Positions 34,368 through 43,754 of a stretch of 45,957 nucleotides of DNA are shown here, in pieces. The stretch comes from Acidobacteriota bacterium (lineage in GTDB: Bacteria; Acidobacteriota; Blastocatellia; Pyrinomonadales; Pyrinomonadaceae), in assembly GCA_020200235.1 (NCBI GenBank), contig JAIVJC010000033.1:1-45957 (forward strand), read 5' to 3'. Numbering within the stretch: the first letter of the stretch is position 1; each line of letters starts with the position of its first letter. The position numbers were made by a program, and so were the translations under genes. The notes beneath the pieces are model-generated. The model ran no database searches and was not told the origin of the DNA. It saw only the letters and a program-made list of their open reading frames with translations.

Positions 34368-35747
34368 ATGAGCACCAACGCGCACCCTGAAGCCCCTTCG
34401 GAAACGCACAGACTCGCGCGACGCCTCGGGCTCTTCGACGTGACGATGCTCGTGATGGGCGGCATCGTCGGCGCGGGCATCTTCATGAACCCGGCGGTCG
34501 TCGCGCGCAGCGTCCACACGCCGGCGCTGATGCTCGCGGCGTGGGCGCTCGGGGGTCTCGTCGCGCTCGCCGGCGCGCTCGTCTACGCCGAACTCGCCGC
34601 GCGACTCCCGCAGGTCGGCGGGCAGTACGCGTACCTGCGCGAAGCGTTCCACCCTTCGGTCGCGTTCCTCTACGGCTGGGTGCTGCTGCTCGTCGTGCAG
34701 ACGGGCGGGATGGCGGCCGTCGCCGTCACCTTCGCGCACTACTTCCTCGAACTCACGCACGCGCCGCTCGGCGAAGCGACGGTCGCGGGCGTGGCGCTCG
34801 CCGCGCTGACCGTTGTCAACTGCCTGGGCGTGCGCGCGGGCGGCACCTTGCAGAGCGCGCTGATGGTCTTGAAGATCGCGGCGATCGTGGCGCTCGTCGG
34901 CTGCGGGCTCGCCTTCGTCGGCGCGGGCGGCGCCGGCTTGTCGCCCGCGCTCGATCGCCCCGCCTCGCTCGATCTCGTGACGGCGTTCGGAGCGGCGCTC
35001 ACGCCCGTGATGTTCGCCTACGGCGGCTGGCAGACTTCCGGCTTCGTCGCGGGCGAGATGCGAGAGCCGCGGCGCGACCTCGCGCGCGGACTCATCTTGG
35101 GCGTCGTCGGCGTCGTCGCGCTCTACCTCGCGGTGAGTTTCGTCTCGGTCGCCGCGCTCGGCGCGCAGGGGCTGGCTGCGACCGAGACGCCCGCCACAGC
35201 CGTGATGCGGCTCGCGCTCGGCGAGCGCGGCGCGAAGCTGATCGCCGCGGGAATAGCGACCTCCACGCTCGGCTTTTTGAGTCAGGGGATGCTCACCGCG
35301 CCGCGCGTCTATTTCGCGATGGCTGAAGACGGTCTCTTCTTCCCGTCGGTCGCGCGCGTGAGCGAGCGGACGCGCGTGCCCGTCGTCGCCATCGTCCTGC
35401 AGGGGCTGCTCGCGCTCGTGATCGCGGCGTCGAAGAAGTACGGGCAGATTCTGAACTACGTCGTCTCGGTCGATTTCATCTTCTTCGGGCTGACGGGTCT
35501 CGCGCTTTTTTTCATACGCGGGCGCGCGCGGCTTGAAAAAGTTTCCGGCGCGGCGCACGATCCGGCGCGGTTCAAGGTTCCGGGTCACCCGCTGACGACG
35601 GCGTTCTTCGTCGCCGCGTGCTGGCTGGTCGTCGCGAGCACGATCTATAAAAATTTCGCGGACAGCGTCGTCGGTCTCCTGATCCTCGCGGCGGGCGTGC
35701 CCGCGTACATCTTCTGGTCTCGTCGGAGGGGGAATAAATATTTATGA
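34368..35747 (+). CDS. APC family amino acid permease
   Basis: 459 aa inner-membrane transporter with 12 predicted helices. The first helix carries the APC substrate-site motif GGIVGAGIF (about residues 32-40), followed by the usual LAGALVYAELAARLPQVGGQ. It is of the cationic/neutral amino acid or LAT-like exchanger type; the substrate is not visible. The stop codon overlaps the start of the next gene (ATGA), so the two are translationally coupled. The partner is a PLP aminotransferase, suggesting uptake and degradation (or interconversion) of the same amino acid. Confidence 0.92.
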   Translation: MSTNAHPEAPSETHRLARRLGLFDVTMLVMGGIVGAGIFMNPAVVARSVHTPALMLAAWALGGLVALAGALVYAELAARLPQVGGQYAYLREAFHPSVAFLYGWVLLLVVQTGGMAAVAVTFAHYFLELTHAPLGEATVAGVALAALTVVNCLGVRAGGTLQSALMVLKIAAIVALVGCGLAFVGAGGAGLSPALDRPASLDLVTAFGAALTPVMFAYGGWQTSGFVAGEMREPRRDLARGLILGVVGVVALYLAVSFVSVAALGAQGLAATETPATAVMRLALGERGAKLIAAGIATSTLGFLSQGMLTAPRVYFAMAEDGLFFPSVARVSERTRVPVVAIVLQGLLALVIAASKKYGQILNYVVSVDFIFFGLTGLALFFIRGRARLEKVSGAAHDPARFKVPGHPLTTAFFVAACWLVVASTIYKNFADSVVGLLILAAGVPAYIFWSRRRGNKYL

Positions 35748-36853
35748 GCGCGTCGCAAACTGAGAAACGTGCGGACGGGTCGGTCTACATCAACTGGGCG
35801 AAGACGGCGCAGTCAGCCGCGCGCTACAACCTCGCCGACAGCGGGATGCGCAACTACAAGCTCGCCGATCTCCCCGTCCAACTCTCGGACATCGAGCTGA
35901 CGGGCGCGAGCTTCTACGGCTACCCGCCGCTCCAGCAAGCGCTCGCGCGCAAGGCGGGCGTCCCGGCGGAGTGCGTCGTCGCGGCGAACGGCACGTCGAT
36001 GGCGAACCACCTCGCGATGGCTGCGCTCGTCCAACCCGGCGACGAAGTCCTGATCGAGCAGCCCGCGTACGAGGCTCTGCTCGCCACCGCCAGCTACCTC
36101 GGCGCGCGCGTGCGCAGGTTCGCGCGCCCGTCGGAAAACTATTTTCGTCTGGACGCGGGCGAGGTCGAGCGCGCCCTCACCCCGCGGACGAAGCTCGTCG
36201 TCGTGACGAACCTGCACAACCCCTCGAACTCGCTCGCCGACGAAGCGACGCTCCGAGAGATCGGCGAGATCGCAAAGCGAGCGGGCGCGAGCGTGCTGGT
36301 CGATGAGGTCTATTTAGACTCCGCGTTCGACGCCGCGCCGCGCTCGTCGTTTCGGCTGGGCGACAACTTCGTCACGACGAGCAGCCTGACGAAAGCCTAC
36401 GGCTTGAGCGGTCTGCGCTGCGGCTGGGTGGTCGCCGAGCCGGGGCTGGCGCAAAAGATGTGGCGGCTGACAGACCTCTTCGGCGTGCTGCAACCGCACG
36501 CGGCGGAGCTGCTCTCCGTCATCGCCCTCGATCATCTGGACGAGATCGCCGCCTCGTCGCGCGCCCTGCTCGCGGAGAATCGCGCGCTCTTCAACGAGTT
36601 CCTCGCCGCGCGCGAAGACATCGACGCGCCGCCCTCCGCGCACGGCACGATCTCCTTCCCGCGCCTCGTCGCGGGCGACCCCGAAAGGCTGTGCGCGCTG
36701 CTCGCAGAGAAGTACGAGACCTCGCTCGTGCCCGGCAAGTTCTTCGAGGAGCCGCAGCACTTCCGCGTCGGGCTCGCGCTCGAGCCGGAGGATTTCAGGG
36801 AAGGGCTCGCGCGCCTCGGCGCGGCGCTCGACGAACTGACAGCAACTTCTTAA
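35744..36853 (+). CDS. Class I/II PLP-dependent aminotransferase
   Basis: 369 aa, fold-type I aminotransferase. PLP Lys217 lies in SSLTKAYGLSGLRCGW; Asp187 in VDEVY binds the pyridine nitrogen; NLHNPSN (about 156-162) is the conserved Asn loop. The N-terminus starts directly with the small domain and lacks a signal, so it is cytoplasmic. It is coupled to the upstream amino acid permease by an ATGA overlap. The sequence resembles aspartate/tyrosine-type enzymes of the 1-aminocyclopropane synthase-like subgroup; the substrate is not decidable. Confidence 0.9.
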   Translation: MSASQTEKRADGSVYINWAKTAQSAARYNLADSGMRNYKLADLPVQLSDIELTGASFYGYPPLQQALARKAGVPAECVVAANGTSMANHLAMAALVQPGDEVLIEQPAYEALLATASYLGARVRRFARPSENYFRLDAGEVERALTPRTKLVVVTNLHNPSNSLADEATLREIGEIAKRAGASVLVDEVYLDSAFDAAPRSSFRLGDNFVTTSSLTKAYGLSGLRCGWVVAEPGLAQKMWRLTDLFGVLQPHAAELLSVIALDHLDEIAASSRALLAENRALFNEFLAAREDIDAPPSAHGTISFPRLVAGDPERLCALLAEKYETSLVPGKFFEEPQHFRVGLALEPEDFREGLARLGAALDELTATS

Positions 36854-36871
36854 AGTGCCGTAGGCACGGAA

Positions 36872-37041
36872 GAAATTAGCCCACGGCGCAAGCCGTGGGT
36901 CAGCGTGAAAAAAATAGAGAGCCCCTGAAAGGGGCGGAAGAATCTTCGATGCAATGGATCAAAAACATCTTCCGCCCCTTTCAGGGGCTTTAAGAATTCT
37001 TAACGACTATGATCCCACGGCTTGCGCCGTGGGCTAATTTC
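36872..37041. repeat. Nested inverted repeat, MITE-like
   Basis: The outer arms (36872-36899 and 37014-37041) are perfect complements of about 28 bases and are themselves palindromic (CCCACGGC...GCCGTGGG). The inner arms (about 36918-36940 and 36968-36990) are complements of about 22 bases and also palindromic (CCCCTGAAAGGGG). It carries no coding sequence. Not built from heptads. Confidence 0.8.
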
Positions 37042-37089
37042 TATCGCCCCTGACGGGGCTGGCGCGCTTCGCCCTGAAAGATTATTTTT

Positions 37090-37767
37090 ATGGCACCCCG
37101 GCATACCACGCTTCTCAAAGCCTCTCTCTTCGCGCTAATTCTCGCCGGCGGGCTACAAGCGCAGGATCAGCCGCCGCGTGAGGAAGGAAAATTTCGCAAG
37201 CCGGAGCTGGTCGAGCTGATCAAAGTCGATAAGACCATCAGGCTCGACGTGCGCTACGCCACCGCGAACAACTTCCTCGGTCGCCCCGTCTATACGGAGG
37301 CGCGCGCCTTCCTCCAGAAGCCCGCGGCGAAGGCGTTAGCGCGCGTCAGTAAGAGGCTGAGGAAGGAGGGTTACGGGCTGCTCGTCTTTGACGGCTACCG
37401 CCCGTGGTCTGTGACGAAGATTTTCTGGGACGCGACGCCCGCCGACAAGAAGGAGTTCGTCGCCGACCCCGCGAAGGGCTCGCGCCACAACCGCGGCTGC
37501 GCCGTCGATCTCACGCTCTACGATCTCAAGACCGGCACGCAGGTCGAGATGCCCGGCGCCTACGACGAGATGACCGAGCGCTCGCACGTCAACTACACAG
37601 GCGGCACGGACGAGCAGCGACGCTTACGCGATCTCCTGCGGCGCGAGATGGAGCGCGAAGGCTTTCAGGTCTACGCCCCGGAGTGGTGGCACTTCGACTA
37701 CAAGGATTGGAAGGAGTACCCGATCCTCAACATCCCTTTCTCCGAGATCGGGCGGAAGAATAAGTAG
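37090..37767 (+). CDS. VanX/DdpX-type D-Ala-D-Ala dipeptidase
   Basis: 225 aa, zinc dipeptidase of the M15D family that splits D-alanyl-D-alanine. Signal peptide at residues 1-24, so it is exported, as DdpX-type enzymes are; VanX itself is cytoplasmic. Zinc ligands His133 and Asp140 lie in SRHNRGCAVD and His201 in EWWHFDY; Glu198 is the catalytic base and Arg104 in DGYRPW matches the conserved substrate Arg. No vanA or vanH gene is nearby, so a role in cell-wall recycling or nutrition is more likely than glycopeptide resistance. Confidence 0.92.
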   Translation: MAPRHTTLLKASLFALILAGGLQAQDQPPREEGKFRKPELVELIKVDKTIRLDVRYATANNFLGRPVYTEARAFLQKPAAKALARVSKRLRKEGYGLLVFDGYRPWSVTKIFWDATPADKKEFVADPAKGSRHNRGCAVDLTLYDLKTGTQVEMPGAYDEMTERSHVNYTGGTDEQRRLRDLLRREMEREGFQVYAPEWWHFDYKDWKEYPILNIPFSEIGRKNK

Positions 37768-37813
37768 AGCCTATCGCCGTTCCTCGTCGCTGCGCGAAAA
37801 ACTCTCCGGCTAA

Positions 37814-40489
37814 TCAAACTTCCCGCGCGCGTGACGCCAGTTTCGCCACCGCCTCGACGAGTTCGGCGGGCGCGACGGGCTTGGCAATGTGCGCGCCGAA
37901 GCCCGCGTCGAGCGCGGCGTCGCGATCTTCGACGCGCGCGTAGGCCGTGAGGGCGAGCGCGGGCAGGGGCGTGGTGCCGCGCTCGCGCGCGCGCTCGACG
38001 ATGCGGCGCATCAGCGTGTTGCCGTCCTCGACGGGCATCCCGATGTCGCTCACGAGCACGTCGAACGCGGGCGAGTCGTCGAGCGCGCTGAGCGCGGCGG
38101 CGACCGACTCGCAGGCTTCGACGCCCGCGCCGTAACGCTCCAGAGTCTTACACAGCATCAGGAGCGTGTCCGGGTCGTCGTCCACGACGAGCAGTCGCAG
38201 CCCGCTCAGACGCTGTTGCCCCTCGCCCCGCGCCGCGGCGGACGCGCCCGCGCTGTCCTCGGTAACTTCCCTTCCCGCGTCCGGCGGGATGAGCGGCAGC
38301 CGCACGCGGAACGTCGCGCCGCCTTCGCTCTCCGCCGAGACGCGCCCGCCGTGCAGCTCGACGAGGTGGCGCACGATCGAGAGCCCCAGCCCCAGCCCGC
38401 CGAAGGTGCGCGTCGTCGAGGCGTCAGCCTGCCGGAAGCGGTCGAAGACGTGAGGCAGGAAGTCGGGCGCGATGCCGACGCCCGTGTCGCTGACGGTGAC
38501 GAGCGCGTCCTCGCCCTCGCGCGCGAGCGCGACTCCGACGCGCCCGCCCTGCGGCGTGAACTTCACGGCGTTCGACAAAAGGTTCCAGACGATCTGCTGG
38601 AGCCGTTCCGCGTCGCCCGCGACGACGAGCGCGCCGCCCTCGATCTCGACGCCGAGATCGATCCCCTTCGAGATCGCCGCCGGGCGCACCGACTCGACCG
38701 CCGCCTCGACGACGGGCGCGAGCCGCGTCGGTCTCGCCTCGAGCCGGAGCTTGCCCGTGATGATGCGCGAGGCGTCGAGCAGATCGTCGATGAGCTGCTT
38801 CTGCGAGCGCGCGTTGCGCTCGATGGTTTCGAGCGCGCCCGCCGCCGTCTCCGCGTCGAGCTTGACGCTGCGCAGCAGCCCCGCCCAGCCGAGGATGGCC
38901 GTCAGCGGCGTGCGCAGCTCGTGCGAGAGCGTGGCGAGGAACTCGTCCTTGAGGCGGTTCACCTCCTGCGCCTCGCGGTAGAGGCGCGAGTTGTCGACGG
39001 CGAGCGCGGCGCGGCGCGCGAGGTCTTCGGCGAGCGCGAGGTCGGGGGGGGCGTAATGCCGCCCCGACTCGGCGGAGGCGCACGTGATCGCGCCGAGCGT
39101 GCGCTCGTGCGCCACCATCGGCACGATCATCGCCGAGCGCAAGCCGAGCCCGCGGACGAGCCGGAGCTTTTCGGGATCGGGGAAGGCGGCGGCGAGGATG
39201 GGCTCGGTCAGTTCCGTGAGCAGCTCCGGGCTGCCGGTGCGGATCACTTTCGACACGCCCTCCGCCGCGCCCGCGTCGACGGGCGCGCGCCGCACGGCTT
39301 CCCACACCGCCTCGACCTTCGCGGCGTCCGCGTGCGCGACGGCGACGCGCACGATCTTGTCGCCCTCGCAGAGATCGATCAGGCACCAGTCGGCGAGGTA
39401 CGGGACGGTGAGGCGCGCGACCGAGGCGAGCGTCGTCTCGTAGTCGAGCGAGGCGGAGAGCAGCTCGCTCGCGTTGGCGAGGAAGCGCTGCGCGCCCTCA
39501 GCGCGGTGCAGCGAGTCCTCGGCGCGCTTGCGCTCGATGAGCTGACCGAGCAAGCCGCCGACGGAAGACATCGCGGCGCGCAGCTCTTCGTCGGGCGCGC
39601 GCACCTCGCGGCTGAAGAACTCCATCACGCCGAGCACCTCGCCGCCCGCGCTCACGGGGAACGCGAACCCGGCGTGGATCCCCTCGCGCGCGGCGACGCG
39701 GGCGCGCGGGAAGTTGTCAGCGAGCGTCACGTCCTCGATCCACTCCGCCCCGCCCGCCTCCCAGACGCGACCGGGCAGCCCCTCGCCGCGCCGGAACGTG
39801 CGCGCGTGGCTCGCCCCGTCGAACTCGTCGAAGTTGATCGACGGCGCGTGCCAGATGTCCGCGCGGCGCAGCACCCCCTCGCCCTCGTCCACCTCCCAGA
39901 ACTCCGCGACCTCCCAGCTCATGCTCTCGCCGACCGCGCGCAGCACGCGCGCGATCGTCGCGTCCACGTCGGCGCTCGAGACCAGCGCGCGCGTGACGGC
40001 GTGCTGGACGGCGCGCGCGCGCTCGGCGCGCTTGCGCCCGGAGATGTCGCGCGCGATGCCGGTGAAGTGCCTGCGACCTTCGCGGACGAACTCGCCGAAA
40101 GAGATTTCCAGCTCCAGCTCGCGCCCGTCGCGGTGGAGCCCGGGCAGCTCCACGCCCTGCCACGAGATGTGTTTTTCGCCGGTCTCGAGGTAGCGCGTGA
40201 CGCCCGCGCGGTGGACGTGGCGCAGGTATTCGGGCATCAGCGTCGTCAGGCTTTCGCCGCGCAGCTCGTCGACCGCGTAGCCGAAAATCTCTTCCGCGGC
40301 GCGGTTGGCGTAATGGATGACGCTCCCCTCGTCGATGACGAGGATCGCGTCCGAGGCGTTCTCGGCGAAGGAGAGGAAGCGCGAGTCGGAGTCGTCCGCG
40401 CGCGACGAGACTTCCGCGCCGCCGCGCGGCACAGTCCCGCGTCGCTCGTGGGGCGTCGGGCGGGGATGCTCTTTGTCGTCTTGCGTCAC
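37814..40489 (-). CDS. PAS-GAF-GAF hybrid histidine kinase with receiver
   Basis: 891 aa signalling protein without membrane segments. Order: PAS (about 35-155, DAILVIDEGSVIHYANRAA), GAF (165-320), GAF (335-500), HisKA with phospho-acceptor His523 in SHELRTPL, HATPase (N box NLLSNAVKF, G boxes DTGVGIAP and GGLGLGLS), and a C-terminal receiver (765-885) with Asp815 in VSDIGMP. All catalytic residues are intact. No cognate response regulator with a DNA-binding domain is adjacent, so the output is unknown. PAS and GAF suggest a cytoplasmic small-molecule, redox or light signal. Confidence 0.93.
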   Translation of the reverse strand: MTQDDKEHPRPTPHERRGTVPRGGAEVSSRADDSDSRFLSFAENASDAILVIDEGSVIHYANRAAEEIFGYAVDELRGESLTTLMPEYLRHVHRAGVTRYLETGEKHISWQGVELPGLHRDGRELELEISFGEFVREGRRHFTGIARDISGRKRAERARAVQHAVTRALVSSADVDATIARVLRAVGESMSWEVAEFWEVDEGEGVLRRADIWHAPSINFDEFDGASHARTFRRGEGLPGRVWEAGGAEWIEDVTLADNFPRARVAAREGIHAGFAFPVSAGGEVLGVMEFFSREVRAPDEELRAAMSSVGGLLGQLIERKRAEDSLHRAEGAQRFLANASELLSASLDYETTLASVARLTVPYLADWCLIDLCEGDKIVRVAVAHADAAKVEAVWEAVRRAPVDAGAAEGVSKVIRTGSPELLTELTEPILAAAFPDPEKLRLVRGLGLRSAMIVPMVAHERTLGAITCASAESGRHYAPPDLALAEDLARRAALAVDNSRLYREAQEVNRLKDEFLATLSHELRTPLTAILGWAGLLRSVKLDAETAAGALETIERNARSQKQLIDDLLDASRIITGKLRLEARPTRLAPVVEAAVESVRPAAISKGIDLGVEIEGGALVVAGDAERLQQIVWNLLSNAVKFTPQGGRVGVALAREGEDALVTVSDTGVGIAPDFLPHVFDRFRQADASTTRTFGGLGLGLSIVRHLVELHGGRVSAESEGGATFRVRLPLIPPDAGREVTEDSAGASAAARGEGQQRLSGLRLLVVDDDPDTLLMLCKTLERYGAGVEACESVAAALSALDDSPAFDVLVSDIGMPVEDGNTLMRRIVERARERGTTPLPALALTAYARVEDRDAALDAGFGAHIAKPVAPAELVEAVAKLASRAREV

Positions 40490-40645
40490 GTTGCTGCGAT
40501 CGATGGTGCGGGATCGGAAGTCGCCGGGATGGCGGCGGGATTATAAACCAACTTCGCGAGAGCGCCGGAACAATTATCGCGCTTAGTGGCTCAGTTTGAT
40601 TTTGAGTGTGGGCGGGAATGAGGTTCGCCGCGGAGGCGCGAAAGC

Positions 40646-40741
40646 AAACGATGAAGTAGGAACGATGAACGATGAAGTTAAAACCTTTGTCTTCACTTCA
40701 TCGTTCATCGTTCCGACTTCATCGTTCTTACTTCCTCGTTT
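40646..40741. repeat. Heptad hairpin, family A copy 6
   Basis: AACGATGAAGTAGG units on the left, complements on the right, with one extra degenerate heptad pair. Its edge supplies the stop region of the glycosyltransferase fragment. Confidence 0.87.
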
Positions 40742-41057
40742 GGTCGGCGCACATCAGCTCGCGCGCCTCGCGCGCGACGCGCTCGACCGTGATGGCGCGC
40801 AGGCAGTCGATCCTCTCGTCGCAGGCGCGGAAGCGCGACGCGAACCAGCAGGGCTCGCAGGGCAGTCCGGCGCGCACGACCCGCACGTTGGGCGCGAGGC
40901 GGCCGAGCGCGCGGTGCGGCGTCGCCCCGAAGATCATCACCGTCGGCGCGCCGAGCCCCGACGCGACCCTCAGGCGAGTCGCCGTGTCGTGGAACGCCAC
41001 GCCGAGCGGCGCGGTGAGCGTCAAGCGCTCAAGGACTCGCACGGGGTTGGTCGTCAT
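40728..41057 (-). pseudogene. C-terminal fragment of a GT9 heptosyltransferase
   Basis: 109 aa. The stretch RLRVASGLGAPTVMIFGATP and CEPCWFASRFRACDE is the C-terminal nucleotide-sugar region of ADP-heptose:LPS heptosyltransferases (GT9). The N-terminal two thirds are missing. The frame starts by ATGA overlap with the DUF4255 gene, so it could still be translated, and its last residues run into a heptad hairpin. I read it as a remnant created by recombination. Confidence 0.7.
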
Positions 41058-41641
41058 GGCTTCTCTAACTGCCCCGCGTCGAAGGAGCGCGTCTGCACTA
41101 CCCTCGGCTCTTCGAGGACGATCTCCGACTCGACGGCGATCATCCGCACGACGTACGCGACCGAGAGCGGCGGCGCGTTCTTGACGACGCCCCACAGGTT
41201 GTTCATGTCCTGCAGGGAGAGGGCGTCGAAGATCACTTCGACCGCCTCGTGCGCGCGGAACACGTCGTGCTCAGGCGCGTAGTTGTTCAAAAAACTGGCG
41301 GGCAGGACGGGCGCGTCCTGCAACGTGCGCAGAGCCCAGCCGAGGAGCCGCTGCTGCCGCCCCGCCGTCTTCGCCCACGCGGTCAGCAGGTAGTGCAGGT
41401 CGAGCGGGATCGGCGGTCGGTACTTCCTGCCGTCGGGGCCCACCGTCGGCGGCAGGTTGCGGCGCGAGCCGTTGACGGCGAGGCGGTAGAGGTAGAGCGA
41501 GACGCCCTCCTCCATCGGCGACTGAAAATCTTTCAACTGGTAGAGCTCGAAGCGCACCGCGTCGAACTCCGCCTGTCGCGCGTCGGCGAGCAGGCTGATG
41601 AGAGCCTGACCCGTCGCCGCAATCGCCTGGTGTCTCGCCAT
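41054..41641 (-). CDS. DUF4255 (Pvc16-like) tail-associated protein
   Basis: 195 aa. The N-terminal ISLLADARQAEFDAVRFELYQ, then LYLYRLAVNGSRRNLPPT, LDLHYLLTAWA and ALRTLQDAPVLPAS fit DUF4255, the family of Pvc16/Afp16-type proteins of extracellular contractile injection systems (tail terminator role). No sheath, tube, spike or baseplate gene is in the window, so it is an orphan here. A SARP-type regulator gene lies directly upstream on the same strand; a sugar-transferase fragment follows. Confidence 0.8.
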   Translation of the reverse strand: MARHQAIAATGQALISLLADARQAEFDAVRFELYQLKDFQSPMEEGVSLYLYRLAVNGSRRNLPPTVGPDGRKYRPPIPLDLHYLLTAWAKTAGRQQRLLGWALRTLQDAPVLPASFLNNYAPEHDVFRAHEAVEVIFDALSLQDMNNLWGVVKNAPPLSVAYVVRMIAVESEIVLEEPRVVQTRSFDAGQLEKP

Positions 41642-41695
41642 CCTCCCCCGTTCGAACTCCGGCGCGCGCTCGCGCCGCGTGTGAGTCCGACCCTT

Positions 41696-42088
41696 CTAGG
41701 TCCAGCGCTTCAGCCAACGCCTGATGCGGCGCCGCCCGCTCGCGCAGGCGTAGGCGCGCTCGAAAGCGTCCACGTCGAGCCAGAGGTCGCAACCCGCGTT
41801 GAGCTGCACCCAGTCGTGCTCGGCGCGCAGCAGCTCGCCGCCCGCCGGATCCGACTCGAACACGCCCTGCAAGTGCCAGAGCGCCTGGCGCAGGTACTTC
41901 TTCGACTTCTCGGTCGAGGCGTCGCCCCAGAGCTGCGCGGCGAGCGACTCGCGCGGGTGCGGGCGCGCGCGGTGGACGAGCAGGTAGCACAACAACTCCT
42001 GCGCCTTCGAGGCGTCGAGCTTTTCCAGCTCGCGCCCTTCGCACGCCGCGCCGAACTTTCCGAAGAGTTGGATTCTCAGACCTGACAC
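41696..42088 (-). CDS. SARP/AfsR-type winged-helix regulator, short
   Basis: 130 aa. The N-terminus IQLFGKFGAACEGRELEKL and LLCYLLVHRARPHPRESLA, then LWGDASTEKSKKYLRQALWHL is the OmpR-like winged-helix DNA-binding domain of AfsR/SARP activators. The bacterial transcriptional activation domain that normally follows is represented only by its first strands (DLWLDVDAFERAY), and the frame ends soon after. It is either a natural short form or truncated. Lies 54 bases upstream of the DUF4255 gene, likely in one transcript. Confidence 0.75.
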   Translation of the reverse strand: MSGLRIQLFGKFGAACEGRELEKLDASKAQELLCYLLVHRARPHPRESLAAQLWGDASTEKSKKYLRQALWHLQGVFESDPAGGELLRAEHDWVQLNAGCDLWLDVDAFERAYACASGRRRIRRWLKRWT

Positions 42089-42476
42089 GATGGCGACTCC
42101 ATTCCGGGGAGGCTTGTGAGACTCGCGGCGCGGTGTTGAGGACTGGAAGACTAACGCGCCGGGGCGGGCGACGAAGGCGCGGCGGTTCGAGTGGCGAGCA
42201 CGAGGTCAGGGCTGGGGGAGTGTGTCGGGCGCTTGATCTGTGTGGTGTCGGGCATGAGGAATCTCCTGCGGCGAAAAGCGAGTGCTTGAGCGAACAGGGC
42301 TGGCGCGATGAGGGCTCGCGCCGGAAGGGTTCATAGAAGGAACGTGCGCGTCGTGAAGCGAGCGATCAGGAGCGGCGGAGATATAAACCCGGCGCGACCC
42401 GTTTGTCAACGCTCATCCGTGCGACGCGGGCGCGGAGCCGGTTGGGTGATCCGAACGCCGCGCGAGCCGACGAGTC
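42089..42476. other. Intergenic region, nothing clear
   Basis: Between the SARP-type regulator start and the 3' end of the membrane hydrolase gene. No RNA gene, terminator or repeat stands out; the regulator promoter should lie here but I cannot point to it. Confidence 0.45.
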
Positions 42477-43613
42477 TCAGGGCTCGGGTTCGAGCGGAAA
42501 TTCGGCGGCGAAGGTGGCGCGGCGCGGATCGGCTCCCGGCTCGGCGTAGCGCACGTCGTAGAGCTGCGCGCGCGCCGCCCCGCCGGGCGACTCGGAGATG
42601 CGCGCGAGCGGGAAGCGCGCGAAGTGGAGGAAGATGCGCGCTCGCTCGTCCTCGCGGGCGAGCCGCGCGACGCGCTCGGCGTCCGCGCCCGAGAGTTTTT
42701 CGTGGCGCGAAGCGCCGCCCGGCGCGGTCGCCCCGTCGTGAGTGTCTGTGAGACTGAGGTTGAAGACGTAGTCGGCTCGCTCGGTCTCGCCGACGACGCG
42801 CCAGCGCGCGGGGTCGGCGAGCGAGGGCATCGCGGCGACCCGCGAGACGGACTCGCCGCGCCCGCGTGAGAGATCGCGCACCGACGCCTCGCCGCGGCGC
42901 AGAGCGTTCGAGTGAGCGACGGCGAGCGCGCACCAGTAGGCGGGCACGAGCGCGAGCGCGACGGCGGGGACTGCTCGCCCGAAGCGCGCGCCGAAATTTA
43001 AGCGGTGCGCGAAGGCGAAGGCGGCGACGCCCGCGAGCCAGAGTGCGCGCGCGGGCGTCGGCAGATCGGCGCGCACGGGGAGAAGGACGATCGCGACGGT
43101 GAGGGCGAGGGCGAGCGCAGACCAGAGCGCGGTGCGCCAGCGCGTGCGCGCCGTCGCGAGGAACGCCGCGCCGCCGAGCGCGAGCCACAGCCACGGGTCG
43201 ATGATGAAGACGAGATCGCCGTAGTACCACTTCCCGCTCCACGGCAGGAACGGGCGCACGCCGTAGTTGTTCGTCCAGTCGAGCAGCGGGTGCGTCGCGC
43301 CGGCGACGACGGAGGCGAGCAGGAGCCCGCGCAGGCGTGTGCGCGGCGGCTTGGCGCGCACACGCATGATCATCTTTTCGGCGGCGTAAAAGAATACGGG
43401 GACGAGGACGGCGAGCGCGAGCGTGCCGACGACGGAGTGCGTGATGCCGCGGTGGTGCTGGAGGTAGAACCACCGACCTTTGAGCGCCGCGACGATGTCG
43501 GCGTCCGGCGCGTTGGCGGCGATGACGCAGACGGCGGTCGCGTAAGGCGACGCGCGCTCCAGCCCCGCCTTCGCTGCGGCGAGCCCGACGAGCGTGTGCG
43601 CCAGATTGTCCAT
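42477..43613 (-). CDS. Membrane metal-dependent hydrolase, YdjM/DUF457-like
   Basis: 378 aa. N-terminal DNLAHTLVGLAAAKAG and the NAPDADIV and HHRGITHSVVG motifs are those of the YdjM/YbcI (DUF457) family, membrane proteins with predicted metal-binding His and Asp residues. About six hydrophobic helices follow to residue 230. The last 140 residues form a soluble domain (VAAMPSLADPARWRVVGE) seen in long members of the family. Biological role poorly known in general. A heptad hairpin lies directly upstream of its start. Confidence 0.87.
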   Translation of the reverse strand: MDNLAHTLVGLAAAKAGLERASPYATAVCVIAANAPDADIVAALKGRWFYLQHHRGITHSVVGTLALAVLVPVFFYAAEKMIMRVRAKPPRTRLRGLLLASVVAGATHPLLDWTNNYGVRPFLPWSGKWYYGDLVFIIDPWLWLALGGAAFLATARTRWRTALWSALALALTVAIVLLPVRADLPTPARALWLAGVAAFAFAHRLNFGARFGRAVPAVALALVPAYWCALAVAHSNALRRGEASVRDLSRGRGESVSRVAAMPSLADPARWRVVGETERADYVFNLSLTDTHDGATAPGGASRHEKLSGADAERVARLAREDERARIFLHFARFPLARISESPGGAARAQLYDVRYAEPGADPRRATFAAEFPLEPEP

Positions 43614-43618
43614 GGGAG

Positions 43619-43738
43619 AGAGATCAGAGGTCAGAGGTTAGAGGTTAGTGGTCAGTCGTCCGCAGTCCGTCGTCCGTGGTCAGTAGTCAGTTGACGGAGA
43701 ATTCTTTTACTAACCTCTGACCTCTGATCTCTGACCTC
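43619..43738. repeat. Heptad hairpin, family D
   Basis: Left arm AGAGGTC / AGAGGTT / AGTGGTC units, right arm TCTGACC / TCTGATC units. Lies between the YdjM-like gene and the membrane TPR gene. Confidence 0.83.
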
Positions 43739-43754
43739 GGCCCCGACCTCTGCT

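Noticed and set aside
37090-37767. Glycopeptide resistance operon
   Set aside because: Only a VanX-like gene is present, with a signal peptide and without vanH, vanA or a VanRS pair.
37889-40546. 885-aa open frame on the plus strand
   Set aside because: It is the antisense shadow of the histidine kinase, which has full domain support; Arg-rich, motif-free product.
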